From Sphingobacteriales bacterium (GTDB taxonomy: Bacteria > Bacteroidota > Bacteroidia > Chitinophagales > Chitinophagaceae), in contig JAIXSZ010000064.1 of the NCBI GenBank assembly GCA_027484425.1, positions 29,137 through 93,136 on the forward strand: 64,000 bases of DNA. Reading direction: 5' to 3'. The position numbers and the translations under genes were made by a program. The notes beneath the pieces are model-generated. The model did no database searches. It worked only from the letters and a program-made list of their open reading frames with translations, and was not told the DNA's origin. Position 1 is the stretch's first letter; every line of letters starts with the position of its first letter. Below, piece by piece: positions 28,883 through 37,550 of this stretch.

Positions 28883-30721
28883 TTATTCCACCGTCACAGA
28901 CTTAGCCAAGTTCCTAGGCTGATCTACATTGCACCCACGTAATATGGCTATGTGGTATGCTAGCAATTGTAGTGGCACTATGGTTATGAGTGGCGACAAT
29001 ATTTCTTCAGTTTCTGGCACTTCTATTATATGGTCTGCCAGTTCGCGTATCTGTGTGTCACTTTTGTGTATCACAGCTATAATCTTACCCTTGCGCGCCT
29101 TCACTTCTTGCACATTCGAAACTATTTTCTCATACGCACTTTGGTTAGTAGCTAAGAATACCACTGGCATATTTTCATCTATCAGAGCTATTGGTCCGTG
29201 CTTCATTTCGGCAGCAGGGTATCCTTCGGCATGTATATATGATATTTCTTTCAACTTCAGTGCTCCTTCCAGTGCCACTGGGAAGTTATAGCCCCTACCT
29301 AGGTACAAAAAGTTAGTAGCATCCTTGTAGATGGCTGCTATTTCCTTTATCTGTGCATCTAGCAGCAGTGTTTCTTCAATTTTACGTGGTATATTCTCCA
29401 GTTCGTACAATATCTCACGAAGCTTAGAGGTAGCTATCGTGCCTTTCACCTGTGCTAGTTGCAGGGCTATAAGCGTAAGCAGTGATATCTGTGTAGAAAA
29501 CGCCTTGGTTGATGCTACACCTATCTCGGGTCCAGCATGTGTATAGGAGCCTGCGTGAGAAGTACGAGCTATGGAAGACCCGATAACATTACAGATACCA
29601 TATACCAGTGCCTGACGCTCTTTGGCCAGCTCTATAGCCGCAAGTGTATCGGCAGTCTCTCCCGATTGCGATATGGCTATAACCACATCCTTTTCGTTGA
29701 TAATCGGGTTGCGATATCTAAACTCTGACGCATATTCCACTTCCACAGGCACACGAGCCAAGTCTTCAATAAGATATTCACCTATCAAGCCTGAGTGCCA
29801 TGAAGTACCACAAGCTGTTACAATAAATCTGCCAGCATTGTCTATTCGGTTAATAAACTCATTGAGCCCGCCTAGCTTTATCCATCCCTGGCTGGCATTC
29901 ATTCTGCCACGCAGTGCATCTTCTATAGCCTTGGGTTGCTCATATATTTCTTTGAGCATAAAGTGCTCAAAACCACCTTTCTCTATAGCCTCAAGCGAGA
30001 ATTCAAGCTTTTGTATCGCATGCGACTTTTCTACATTGCCCAATGTACGTATAGAATAAGTACCATTACGGTTGATAACAGCATATTCCTGATCGTCAAG
30101 ATACACCACATTTTTAGTGTATTCTATGATAGGAGATGCATCAGATGCTATAAAGAAATCATCTTCACCTATGCCTATCACCATTGGGCTACCTTTACGG
30201 GCAGCTACCAACTGGTCAGGATTATTTTTATTGAGCACCACTATTGCATAAGCACCCACTACTTCATTGAGCGCTATGCGCACTGCATTGTCCAGTGTGG
30301 TTTTTTCTGTCTTTTGTACTTCTTCTATCAGATTCACCAATACTTCAGTGTCAGTATCTGAGTGAAATACGTAACCTCTTTTAGTGAGTTCTTCTTTTAT
30401 AGACGAATAGTTCTCAATGATACCATTGTGAATAATGGCTAAATTACCAGACTGAGACAGATGAGGGTGAGCATTTCTGTCATTAGGTTCGCCATGCGTA
30501 GCCCACCTGGTATGACCTATGCCTATATTAGCAACAGTTTGGCCTGGAATAACAATTTTCTCCAGCTCACTTACTTTACCTGCTTTTTTAAAAACAGTCA
30601 TATCTCCATTCAGCAATGCTATACCTGCACTGTCATATCCTCTGTATTCTAGACGTTTAAGCCCTTTAATGATAATTGGAAAGGCATCTCTAGTGCCTAT
30701 GTAACCTACTATACCACACAT
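28883..30721 (-). CDS. glmS: Glutamine--fructose-6-phosphate aminotransferase (isomerising)
   Basis: Makes glucosamine-6-phosphate from fructose-6-phosphate and glutamine, the first committed step to UDP-GlcNAc for peptidoglycan and lipid A. The 612-residue product starts Met-Cys-Gly-Ile-Val-Gly, so Cys2 is the N-terminal nucleophile of the class II glutaminase domain (about 1-220). Two SIS sugar-isomerase domains follow (about 290-425 and 460-595), with Ala-Cys-Gly-Thr-Ser-Trp-His and Ser-Gln-Ser-Gly-Glu-Thr-Ala-Asp-Thr. The C-terminus ends Lys-Ser-Val-Thr-Val-Glu, standard for the family. It is the third gene of an operon after the glycogen-synthase-like gene and DUF4270, with 8 bases to the latter. 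No glmS ribozyme is possible in so short a gap. Confidence 0.98.
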   Translation of the reverse strand: MCGIVGYIGTRDAFPIIIKGLKRLEYRGYDSAGIALLNGDMTVFKKAGKVSELEKIVIPGQTVANIGIGHTRWATHGEPNDRNAHPHLSQSGNLAIIHNGIIENYSSIKEELTKRGYVFHSDTDTEVLVNLIEEVQKTEKTTLDNAVRIALNEVVGAYAIVVLNKNNPDQLVAARKGSPMVIGIGEDDFFIASDASPIIEYTKNVVYLDDQEYAVINRNGTYSIRTLGNVEKSHAIQKLEFSLEAIEKGGFEHFMLKEIYEQPKAIEDALRGRMNASQGWIKLGGLNEFINRIDNAGRFIVTACGTSWHSGLIGEYLIEDLARVPVEVEYASEFRYRNPIINEKDVVIAISQSGETADTLAAIELAKERQALVYGICNVIGSSIARTSHAGSYTHAGPEIGVASTKAFSTQISLLTLIALQLAQVKGTIATSKLREILYELENIPRKIEETLLLDAQIKEIAAIYKDATNFLYLGRGYNFPVALEGALKLKEISYIHAEGYPAAEMKHGPIALIDENMPVVFLATNQSAYEKIVSNVQEVKARKGKIIAVIHKSDTQIRELADHIIEVPETEEILSPLITIVPLQLLAYHIAILRGCNVDQPRNLAKSVTVE

Positions 30722-30729
30722 AGTTTAGT

Positions 30730-32163
30730 TTATTTGAGGCTTGAATATACAACAAAAAGTTTAGCTCGGTACAATGGGTTAGGATGATTACCCCCCGCAG
30801 CTATCATGCGGTATGCTCCTATAAAGTCTTGAGTACCTGATATAACATTCCTCAGGTTCAGATGAATAGTATCGTTCCCACTAGCTCTAGACCTCATTAC
30901 TTCTCTAGGTATTCCTATATTGTACGTATTGACAGTCACACCACTACGCACCACCTCCCGCTGTGTACCACCGAGTATTGCAAACGGGGTAAGACTAGTG
31001 AGCGGATACGCATCAGCCACATTGTACCTCCCACCAGCCGATGTACCGTCAGGATAACGACCATTGCTCACTATTCGTGGAAAAATACGCTCAGGAGACT
31101 CAAATTTGTTAGTGTAAGCTGGCAATAAAGTCAACTGCAATTCTGCTTTGTTGATAACACCTGAAGGCAAACTACTAATACCTGGTATGACCACGTCTAT
31201 ATATGCACCCGGCTGGTTTTGCAAACCTATAATGCTGTCATTTGCCTGGGTGGAGTTGTACAGATTGCTTACAGGATACCTACCATATGAACGAGATACC
31301 TTGTTGTAAAACCCACAGTTCTCTCCATTGAAAAAATAACGTTGAGTTAATGTATCTGCAGCCCCTGAGTTGGAGTGATAGTACACTATTATGCCAGCGC
31401 TAGAGTAGTCTGAGTTGCCATCCATCCTGAAGTATGGTAGCAAACTTGTGGTTTTCCTAGCATCTGCTACTTTAACGCATACACCCTTAAATACCTCCTG
31501 AAACGCTGTATTTGCAGTAGCAGGTGCATTAGTGGCAGCAGTCAGTGCAGGCTGCAAACGGCTCAACAATACTGGCAAATTCAGCTTCATGCGCACGCCC
31601 GGCTGATATTTTTTACCAGCCACGTGCAGAGAGTCTTTTAGCTTGTATATGTTCACAGCGGTAGGCTCGCTCAATGGGCGTACAGCATCTATCTGCTTAG
31701 TTTCATAAGAGTAGATTACTGAGTTTGCAGCCAACAAATCATTCATAAAAAATGCCTGATATGAAATAGTCGCATTTTGGTCGGCCGTGTCGCCGAACGA
31801 AAACCCACTATAAGGCAACACTAGCACAGCGGAATCTATGGTCTTATCTGTAAAAACAGCAATGCTAGCATTTACTGGCACCACCTGAAAATGAGTAGCA
31901 GCATTCACAGTTCCAAAAAACGGATCTTCCATACTCCCTACCCCCTGATAGGTAGCCAATCCTGAAACATGCACACTAGTTATGGCTGTATCGTCGTAGT
32001 AAGTATGGGTGATACAACTGAGCGAAGTGTCATATACACCCAACTTATTGTCGGACGGTGATACCTGCGAATTGATCAGTGTATTCTCTTTGCAACCGGT
32101 TTGCGAAAACAAAACAACTAATACAGTTGCCAGTATTACCGGTAAGCGGAAACGATACTTCAA
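30730..32163 (-). CDS. DUF4270 family lipoprotein
   Basis: A 477-residue Bacteroidota lipoprotein. The signal peptide ends Ser-Gln-Thr-Gly-Cys, giving a lipidated cysteine near position 24. The following region matches the DUF4270 pattern: an early Leu-Gly-Val-Tyr-Asp-Thr segment, a Gly-Ser-Met-Glu-Asp-Pro-Phe-Phe-Gly motif (family form: a Gly-x-x-x-Asp-Pro-x-Phe-Gly turn), and repeated Asp-Ser-Ala-Val-Leu-x-Leu strands. It ends in a beta-strand with Tyr-Arg-Ala-Lys-Leu-Phe-Val-Val-Tyr. The molecular function is unknown. Placement between the glycogen-synthase-like gene (41 bases) and glmS (8 bases) is an arrangement I recall from other Bacteroidota, which hints at a cell-surface carbohydrate or envelope link. 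Confidence 0.85.
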   Translation of the reverse strand: MKYRFRLPVILATVLVVLFSQTGCKENTLINSQVSPSDNKLGVYDTSLSCITHTYYDDTAITSVHVSGLATYQGVGSMEDPFFGTVNAATHFQVVPVNASIAVFTDKTIDSAVLVLPYSGFSFGDTADQNATISYQAFFMNDLLAANSVIYSYETKQIDAVRPLSEPTAVNIYKLKDSLHVAGKKYQPGVRMKLNLPVLLSRLQPALTAATNAPATANTAFQEVFKGVCVKVADARKTTSLLPYFRMDGNSDYSSAGIIVYYHSNSGAADTLTQRYFFNGENCGFYNKVSRSYGRYPVSNLYNSTQANDSIIGLQNQPGAYIDVVIPGISSLPSGVINKAELQLTLLPAYTNKFESPERIFPRIVSNGRYPDGTSAGGRYNVADAYPLTSLTPFAILGGTQREVVRSGVTVNTYNIGIPREVMRSRASGNDTIHLNLRNVISGTQDFIGAYRMIAAGGNHPNPLYRAKLFVVYSSLK

Positions 32164-32204
32164 AGGAAAATAAATTTTAGTAGGCTAAGGTGGCAAAAGA
32201 AATT

Positions 32205-33032
32205 CTAAGACTCTGTTAAGCTTTTATACAGATCGAGCAGTGGGGTTACATCTTCCTTCCAGCTCTCTTCGTATTGCAACACTTTTTTATACTTAGTAGG
32301 TTTCAGTTCGTCAGTTACTCTTTTATCTACCGCCTCAGATCCATACACTATCACATCCGCACTTTTACCCGCACCTATGGTCAGCGCCACATTATCACAG
32401 TCTTTAAAGGGCTCCATATCCTTGTCCTTTATATCTGTGCTGATGATAGCTTTTTTCATGAAGTTGGGGTTCAACTTCTCTTTAAACTGATCTGCTTGCG
32501 CTGTATATATAACTTTCGAATATCCGAAAACAGGTTCTTTTTTATAAGTTGTTTTCAGATACAGAGGCACCAGCGATGTCATCCAGCCATGGCAATGAAT
32601 AACGTGGGGCGGCCATCCAAATTTTTTAACAGTCTCTAGCGCACTTTTACAGAAGAAAATCATACGTTCGCCATTGTCGTCAAAGAAGTTATCCTGATCG
32701 TCGCGAAACACAGACTTACGCTTAAAGTAATCCTCATTGTCCATGAAGTACACTTGAAGGCGTGCATTAGGAAGAGACGCTACCTTGATAATAAGCGGAT
32801 AGTCGTCTTTGTCTACAATAATGTTGATACCCGAAAGGCGCACAACCTCATGTAGGCGGTGGCGACGTTCGTTGATAACCCCGAAACGAGGCATTATAAC
32901 CCGAATTTCTAAACCTGAGTCAAAAGTCTTGATAGCCAGGTTGTTTAGTATCTGTGCAAAATCAGTAAACTCAGTGTATGGAGAAAGCTCGTTGGCAATA
33001 ATTAAAACACGTTTCTTTGTGTCTGCAGACAT
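32205..33032 (-). CDS. Glycogen/starch synthase-like protein, single N-terminal domain
   Basis: A 275-residue protein resembling the first Rossmann-like domain of GT5 glycogen synthases: Lys-Arg-Val-Leu-Ile-Ile-Ala-Asn-Glu, a Val-Ile-Met-Pro-Arg-Phe-Gly segment, Asp-Asn-Glu-Asp-Tyr-Phe and Val-Ile-His-Cys-His-Gly-Trp-Met-Thr-Ser (the His-x-His-Asp-Trp region of true synthases). The ATG at 33032 is used; sequence further upstream is unlike the family. Two things are odd. The Lys-Thr/Val-Gly-Gly-Leu substrate loop after the first strand is replaced by an unrelated Ser-Pro-Tyr-Thr-Glu-Phe segment, and the whole C-terminal nucleotide-binding domain is missing. Catalysis as a glycogen synthase is therefore doubtful. 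It heads the operon with DUF4270 and glmS and is divergent from panC. Confidence 0.75.
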   Translation of the reverse strand: MSADTKKRVLIIANELSPYTEFTDFAQILNNLAIKTFDSGLEIRVIMPRFGVINERRHRLHEVVRLSGINIIVDKDDYPLIIKVASLPNARLQVYFMDNEDYFKRKSVFRDDQDNFFDDNGERMIFFCKSALETVKKFGWPPHVIHCHGWMTSLVPLYLKTTYKKEPVFGYSKVIYTAQADQFKEKLNPNFMKKAIISTDIKDKDMEPFKDCDNVALTIGAGKSADVIVYGSEAVDKRVTDELKPTKYKKVLQYEESWKEDVTPLLDLYKSLTES

Positions 33033-33076
33033 GCTAAGAAATTGATTATTTGGTAAGAAATAATAAAAACAGTCTG

Positions 33077-33103
33077 CAAAATTACGAAAATATTGAATTC
33101 CAA
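33077..33103 (-). promoter_or_regulatory. Possible promoter of the glycogen-synthase-like/DUF4270/glmS operon
   Basis: TAATTTTG (complement of 33077-33084) has a TTG (complement of 33101-33103) 16 bases upstream on the minus strand. The -7 match is good and the spacing slightly short. It would place the start near 33071, about 40 bases before the ATG. Confidence 0.4.
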
Positions 33104-33138
33104 CCGTACTTTGCACGCTGCAAACCTAAAATAGTTAT

Positions 33139-33984
33139 ATGGTCATCCTCAAACAGACCAAAGACATACAAAGTTTTATAGCTCAGCAAAAGGCAGCCGG
33201 TAAGAGAATAGGGTTTATCCCTACCATGGGTGCATTGCACAGTGGGCACATATCGTTGGTCAATAAGTGTATAGCTGATAACATGCTTTCGGTATGTAGC
33301 ATCTTCTTAAACCCAACCCAATTTAACGACAAAAAAGACTTAGAAAAATATCCAGTCTCTACCGATAAAGACATAGAGTTACTGCTCAGAGCAAATTGTG
33401 ATGTGTTATTTCTGCCATCTGCCACCGAGGTTTACCCAGGTGGTAGTGACCTGGCAACTACTTTCGACTTCGGATATCTTGAAACCGTCCTGGAAGGAGC
33501 AACTCGTCCCGGACACTTCAAAGGAGTAGGACAGGTAGTAGCCAGACTGCTCGACATTGTACAACCACACACTTTATATCTAGGGCAAAAAGACTACCAG
33601 CAATGTATGGTAATCAAAGAACTGGTGCATCAGCTAGGCAACTCATCACCTGTTGTAGCTATCTGCCCCACTACTCGCGAGGCTGACGGACTGGCTATGA
33701 GCTCCCGCAACCGTAGGCTCACCACCCCTCAGCGTGCATTGGCTGGCATCATTTATCAGTGCCTAGTATCGATTCAGGCCAAACAAGATAACGGCAATTT
33801 TGACATTGTAAAAAAAGAATGCGAAGAGCTGCTAGCCGCAAAAGGTTTTGCGACAGAATATGTAGCCCTTGCGAACGCTAATGACCTCACCATACTGCAT
33901 CAGTACACCCCTGGTACACCCACAGTGGCGCTTATAGCGGCTCGTATAGGCGAAATAAGGCTTATAGACAATATTATACTTTAG
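33139..33984 (+). CDS. panC: Pantoate--beta-alanine ligase (pantothenate synthetase)
   Basis: Joins pantoate and beta-alanine with ATP to make pantothenate, the coenzyme A precursor. The 281-residue product has the standard length and motifs: Gly-Phe-Ile-Pro-Thr-Met-Gly-Ala-Leu-His-Ser-Gly-His (nucleotide-binding HIGH-like element), Phe-Leu-Asn-Pro-Thr-Gln-Phe, Tyr-Leu-Gly-Gln-Lys-Asp-Tyr-Gln-Gln and Ala-Met-Ser-Ser-Arg-Asn-Arg. It is divergent from the glycogen-synthase-like operon with 106 bases between starts, and no panB or panD is in the window. coaE, the last CoA-biosynthesis enzyme, is present 10 kb away. Confidence 0.97.
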   Translation: MVILKQTKDIQSFIAQQKAAGKRIGFIPTMGALHSGHISLVNKCIADNMLSVCSIFLNPTQFNDKKDLEKYPVSTDKDIELLLRANCDVLFLPSATEVYPGGSDLATTFDFGYLETVLEGATRPGHFKGVGQVVARLLDIVQPHTLYLGQKDYQQCMVIKELVHQLGNSSPVVAICPTTREADGLAMSSRNRRLTTPQRALAGIIYQCLVSIQAKQDNGNFDIVKKECEELLAAKGFATEYVALANANDLTILHQYTPGTPTVALIAARIGEIRLIDNIIL

Positions 33985-34118
33985 TGCACATGGCACAAGT
34001 TCATTTTATTGTTTTCAGCTTACCTTCATTGTTATGAAGTGTTATATTAACTCAGAATCATTATACCATACTTCCTTATAGTTGTGGCAAAACGTATGCT
34101 CAATAAAATCTTTGAAAG

Positions 34119-35093
34119 GTGCTGATAGATAATCACGGCAGAAACATCAATTACCTGCGTCTCGCAGTCACAGACAGGTGCAACCTCCGTTGCTTCTACT
34201 GTATGCCCGAGCATGGTATAGATTGGCTGTCGCGCACCGACCTAATGAGCTACGAAGAAATGTTGCGTATCACTACCCTGCTGGTACATCATGGCATCAG
34301 CAAAATACGCATCACAGGTGGCGAGCCTTTTGTAAGAAAAGATATCATGACTTTTATCGCCGCTCTTTCAAAACTCAACAACCTACAAGAACTCACCCTC
34401 ACCACCAACGGCGTACTCACCGCTCCCCACATACCCGAACTGAAAAAATATGGTGTAAAATCTGTAAACCTCAGTCTGGATACGCTCAACAGAGAACGTT
34501 TTTTTGCCATTACCCGCCGCGACGAACTACCTGCAGTTATGCACACACTGCAACAACTACTCAGTAACGGCATAGTAGTAAAGCTCAATGCGGTTGTGAT
34601 GGATGGAAAGAATACACAAGATATATTGCCACTGGTGGCATTGACCAAAGACATGCCTGTAAGTGTGCGTTTTATAGAGGAAATGCCATTCAATGGCAGC
34701 GGCAATGCCGCTACCTCAATAACATGGGACTATCTAAAAATATTAGAAACCATCAAACAGTCGTACCCTCTCATCAGAAAGCTGCCAGACCCTCCTTACT
34801 CCACCTCATACAACTACCAGATACCTGGTCATAAAGGTAACGTAGGGATCATAGCAGCCTATACCCGTTCCTTCTGCGGCACCTGCAATCGTATTCGCAT
34901 CACACCTCAAGGCATGCTTAAAACCTGCCTATATGATGGCGGAGTACTCAATATCCGCGACCTGATAAGAAACGGAAATACTGACCTGCAAATGATGACA
35001 CAAATTACCAATGCGATACACCACAGAGCCAAGGATGGACACGAAGCCGAGAAGAACTCAGCACACGAATCTATGGCTGCCATAGGTGGCTAG
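34119..35093 (+). CDS. moaA: GTP 3',8-cyclase, molybdenum cofactor biosynthesis
   Basis: A radical-SAM enzyme that rearranges GTP in the first step of molybdopterin synthesis. The 324-residue product has the N-terminal Cys-Asn-Leu-Arg-Cys-Phe-Tyr-Cys cluster motif, Ile-Thr-Gly-Gly-Glu-Pro, the second cluster Cys-Gly-Thr-Cys-Asn-Arg with a third Cys 14 residues later, and the C-terminal Gly-Gly pair needed for activity in the family. The start is a GTG at 34119. A stop codon lies two codons upstream, and the resulting N-terminus (Met-Leu-Ile-Asp-Asn-His-Gly-Arg) aligns with the family, so GTG initiation is well supported. No other moa, moe or mog gene is in the window. Confidence 0.93.
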   Translation: MLIDNHGRNINYLRLAVTDRCNLRCFYCMPEHGIDWLSRTDLMSYEEMLRITTLLVHHGISKIRITGGEPFVRKDIMTFIAALSKLNNLQELTLTTNGVLTAPHIPELKKYGVKSVNLSLDTLNRERFFAITRRDELPAVMHTLQQLLSNGIVVKLNAVVMDGKNTQDILPLVALTKDMPVSVRFIEEMPFNGSGNAATSITWDYLKILETIKQSYPLIRKLPDPPYSTSYNYQIPGHKGNVGIIAAYTRSFCGTCNRIRITPQGMLKTCLYDGGVLNIRDLIRNGNTDLQMMTQITNAIHHRAKDGHEAEKNSAHESMAAIGG

Positions 35094-35116
35094 TACTCAT
35101 AAGATAGCCTTTGTAA

Positions 35117-36061
35117 TTATTTACTCAAGTTGTGCAGCATTGCAGCCGTCATCTTGTCTAGGTCAAATTCATGCTTCCAGTTCCAATGGTCACGAGCTAC
35201 GCTATCATCGATGCTAGCTGGCCATCCGTCAGCTATCTGCTGTCTGAAATCTGGCGCATAATCAATAGTGAACTCTGGGATGTGTTTTTGAATAGAAGCA
35301 GCAATCTCCGCCGGCGAAAAACTCATAGCAGATAAATTATACGCCATGCGTGATTTTATCATTTCCTGTGGTGCCTCCATTAGTTCTATGGTGCCTCTTA
35401 TAGCATCATCCATATACATCATGGGCAGATAAGTATGCTCCGACAAAAAGCAGGTATATTTTTTATGTTTCAGCGCTTCATGATAAATCTCTACTGCATA
35501 ATCGGTAGTGCCACCACCTGGTGCCGACTTCCAGCTTATAAGACCCGGATAGCGTAAGCTACGTACGTCTAGCCCCCAGCGCTGATTGTAGTATTGGCAC
35601 CACAATTCTCCTGCATACTTACTTACACCATATACCGTACGTGGCTCCACTACCGTTTGTTGTGGAGTACCATTACGGGGTGTTGTAGACCCAAACACAG
35701 CTATAGAGCTGGGCCAGTATATTTTAGTCAGTTTTTCTTGCACGGCTATGTCTAGCAGTTGCAGCAAACTTTGCATGTTTATGTCCCATGCTCGCTTGGG
35801 GTCTTTTTCGCCGGTAGCAGACAGTACTGCCGCCAGCAAATAAACTTGTGTTATCCCTTCTTTTTTTATCAACTCCAGCATTGCAATCGCATCCATTGCG
35901 TTCAGCATCGCATACGGACCACTATCCCTCAATATAGGATGAGCCTCCTTTATATCAGATGCTATCACATTATCATTACCATATACATTGCGCAATGCAA
36001 GTGCCAGTTCCACGCCTATTTGGCCGCCTGCACCTACTATCAATACTTTTTCTTTTTTCAT
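35117..36061 (-). CDS. L-threonine 3-dehydrogenase, SDR (epimerase-like) type
   Basis: A 314-residue NAD-dependent extended SDR protein. It begins with the Rossmann loop Gly-Ala-Gly-Gly-Gln-Ile-Gly and contains an Asp-Ile strand end, Leu-Leu-Ala-Ala-Val-Leu-Ser, and a Ser-Ser-Ile-Ala-Val-Phe-Gly strand. The catalytic pair is Tyr-Gly-Val-Ser-Lys (YxxxK). The Gly-Gln-Ile-Gly loop and the Trp-Pro-Ser-Ser-Ile context match the UDP-galactose-epimerase-like threonine dehydrogenases that oxidise L-threonine to 2-amino-3-oxobutyrate. No glycine C-acetyltransferase (kbl) gene, the usual partner, is adjacent. It converges on moaA. Confidence 0.82.
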   Translation of the reverse strand: MKKEKVLIVGAGGQIGVELALALRNVYGNDNVIASDIKEAHPILRDSGPYAMLNAMDAIAMLELIKKEGITQVYLLAAVLSATGEKDPKRAWDINMQSLLQLLDIAVQEKLTKIYWPSSIAVFGSTTPRNGTPQQTVVEPRTVYGVSKYAGELWCQYYNQRWGLDVRSLRYPGLISWKSAPGGGTTDYAVEIYHEALKHKKYTCFLSEHTYLPMMYMDDAIRGTIELMEAPQEMIKSRMAYNLSAMSFSPAEIAASIQKHIPEFTIDYAPDFRQQIADGWPASIDDSVARDHWNWKHEFDLDKMTAAMLHNLSK

Positions 36062-36290
36062 CTTTCAGAGTCGAGGGACTAAAGTAAATAGTAAATAGTT
36101 AAAACAAAAAGAAAATGAGGTTCAATGAAAAAAATGTTACCATTTCAGCTGCCTGTCTAACTATTTACCACCAAAAATACTGACTGTCGCCCCAGCTAAA
36201 TCTAAAAATCAACCTATTTCTTTCACAACATTTTAGCCCTACTTTTCTCGCTCACAAGGTCACTTACTTTTTTCACTTACTTTTACAGCC

Positions 36291-37550
36291 ATGTATCCCG
36301 ATTTCCAATACCTGCTCCATGCCCTCACAGGCATAGAAATGCCCGAATGGCTCAGCCTATTCAAAACATTTGGTTTTTTAGTGGCACTGTCGTTTTTGGC
36401 AGCAGCCTGGGCTACCGGTAGTGAGCTGAAAAGAAAAGCACTACAAGGCCTGTTACAACCTCAGTTTCAGACTATCACGCTGGGCAAACCAATGACCCAA
36501 ACAGAGCTTTGGGGTTCCATAATTACCGGTTTTCTGCTTGGTTTTAAAATAGGCGGCATCTTTGGCAACTTCGCTGCAGTTTCCCCCGACCCAATGGGAT
36601 ACCTCTTTTCATCCAATGGTAACTTTGTAGCAGGTGTTTTGGTAGCCGCCATTTTGGGATACTTAAAGTATGCCGAAAAAAAGAAAGAGCAACTACCCGA
36701 GCCTGTCACAAAACAAATCAAAGTTTACCCCCACGAACGCATTACTGAGATAATAGTCATAGGCGCTGTAGCTGGGCTGGCTGGTGCCAAAATATTCAAC
36801 GCCTTCGAAACCTGGGACGACTTCATCCAAGACCCCATTCGTAGTCTTACTTCTTCCAGCGGACTTACTTTCCTTGGAGGACTTATTGTAGCTACGCTAT
36901 CATTTTACTTCTATGCCCGCCAAAACAAAATACCTTTTAAGCACCTTTGCGACGCTACGGCACCTGCTATTATGCTGGCTTATGGGTTGGGCAGGCTGGG
37001 CTGCCAGTTCTCTGGAGATGGAGACTGGGGGATATTCAATACTGCTTACATCGCTAATCCTGATGGAAGTATGCGTATCTCTACCCCAGCCGATGCACAG
37101 TACATCAAAGACATGGTTGACAAAACACCATTTGCCAATGTTCCCGCACCTTCTTGGCTGCCCGATTGGTTGTTTGGCATGACCTATCCTCACAATGTGG
37201 GGCATGAAGGTATGCCCATACAAGGCTGTGTAGGCGAATACTGTAATGTATTGCCTGTAAGTGTTTTCCCCACCCCAATCTATGAGTTTTTTGTTTGCGT
37301 ATCGCTGTTTTTTGTTATGTGGGCGCTTCGCAAAAAATTAGTAGGCACTCTAAAGATGTTCGGCTTATACCTCACCCTTGCAGGCACAGAGCGCTTTTTA
37401 GTAGAGCGTATAAGAGTTAACTATGAATATGATTGGGGTTTCATTCATCCTAGTCAGGCTGAAATCTTGTCGGTATTGCTGGTGATAACAGGTCTCTTTC
37501 TCATGCTGGTGTACAAAGACAAAGATCAAATACTGGCAAAAGCAGGATAG
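36291..37550 (+). CDS. lgt: Prolipoprotein diacylglyceryl transferase
   Basis: Transfers diacylglycerol to the lipobox cysteine of prolipoproteins, the first lipoprotein-maturation step. The 419-residue polytopic product is longer than the approximately 290-residue enterobacterial enzyme and matches the long Bacteroidota form. The signature is Ala-Tyr-Gly-Leu-Gly-Arg-Leu-Gly-Cys-Gln-Phe with a following Gly-Asp-Gly-Asp-Trp-Gly. Extra polar segments (about residues 120-150 and 245-300) account for the length. The window encodes several lipobox proteins that would be its substrates. The stop codon abuts the stop of the next, convergent gene with no spacer. Confidence 0.9.
   Translation: MYPDFQYLLHALTGIEMPEWLSLFKTFGFLVALSFLAAAWATGSELKRKALQGLLQPQFQTITLGKPMTQTELWGSIITGFLLGFKIGGIFGNFAAVSPDPMGYLFSSNGNFVAGVLVAAILGYLKYAEKKKEQLPEPVTKQIKVYPHERITEIIVIGAVAGLAGAKIFNAFETWDDFIQDPIRSLTSSSGLTFLGGLIVATLSFYFYARQNKIPFKHLCDATAPAIMLAYGLGRLGCQFSGDGDWGIFNTAYIANPDGSMRISTPADAQYIKDMVDKTPFANVPAPSWLPDWLFGMTYPHNVGHEGMPIQGCVGEYCNVLPVSVFPTPIYEFFVCVSLFFVMWALRKKLVGTLKMFGLYLTLAGTERFLVERIRVNYEYDWGFIHPSQAEILSVLLVITGLFLMLVYKDKDQILAKAG

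Noticed and set aside
28722..30721. glmS ribozyme or riboswitch
   Set aside because: glmS is third in an operon with an 8-base gap upstream, leaving no room for the ribozyme; none is known in this phylum.
34024..34039. Weak hairpin after panC
   Set aside because: Only 6 bases of stem and no T-tract, so not strong enough to call a terminator.
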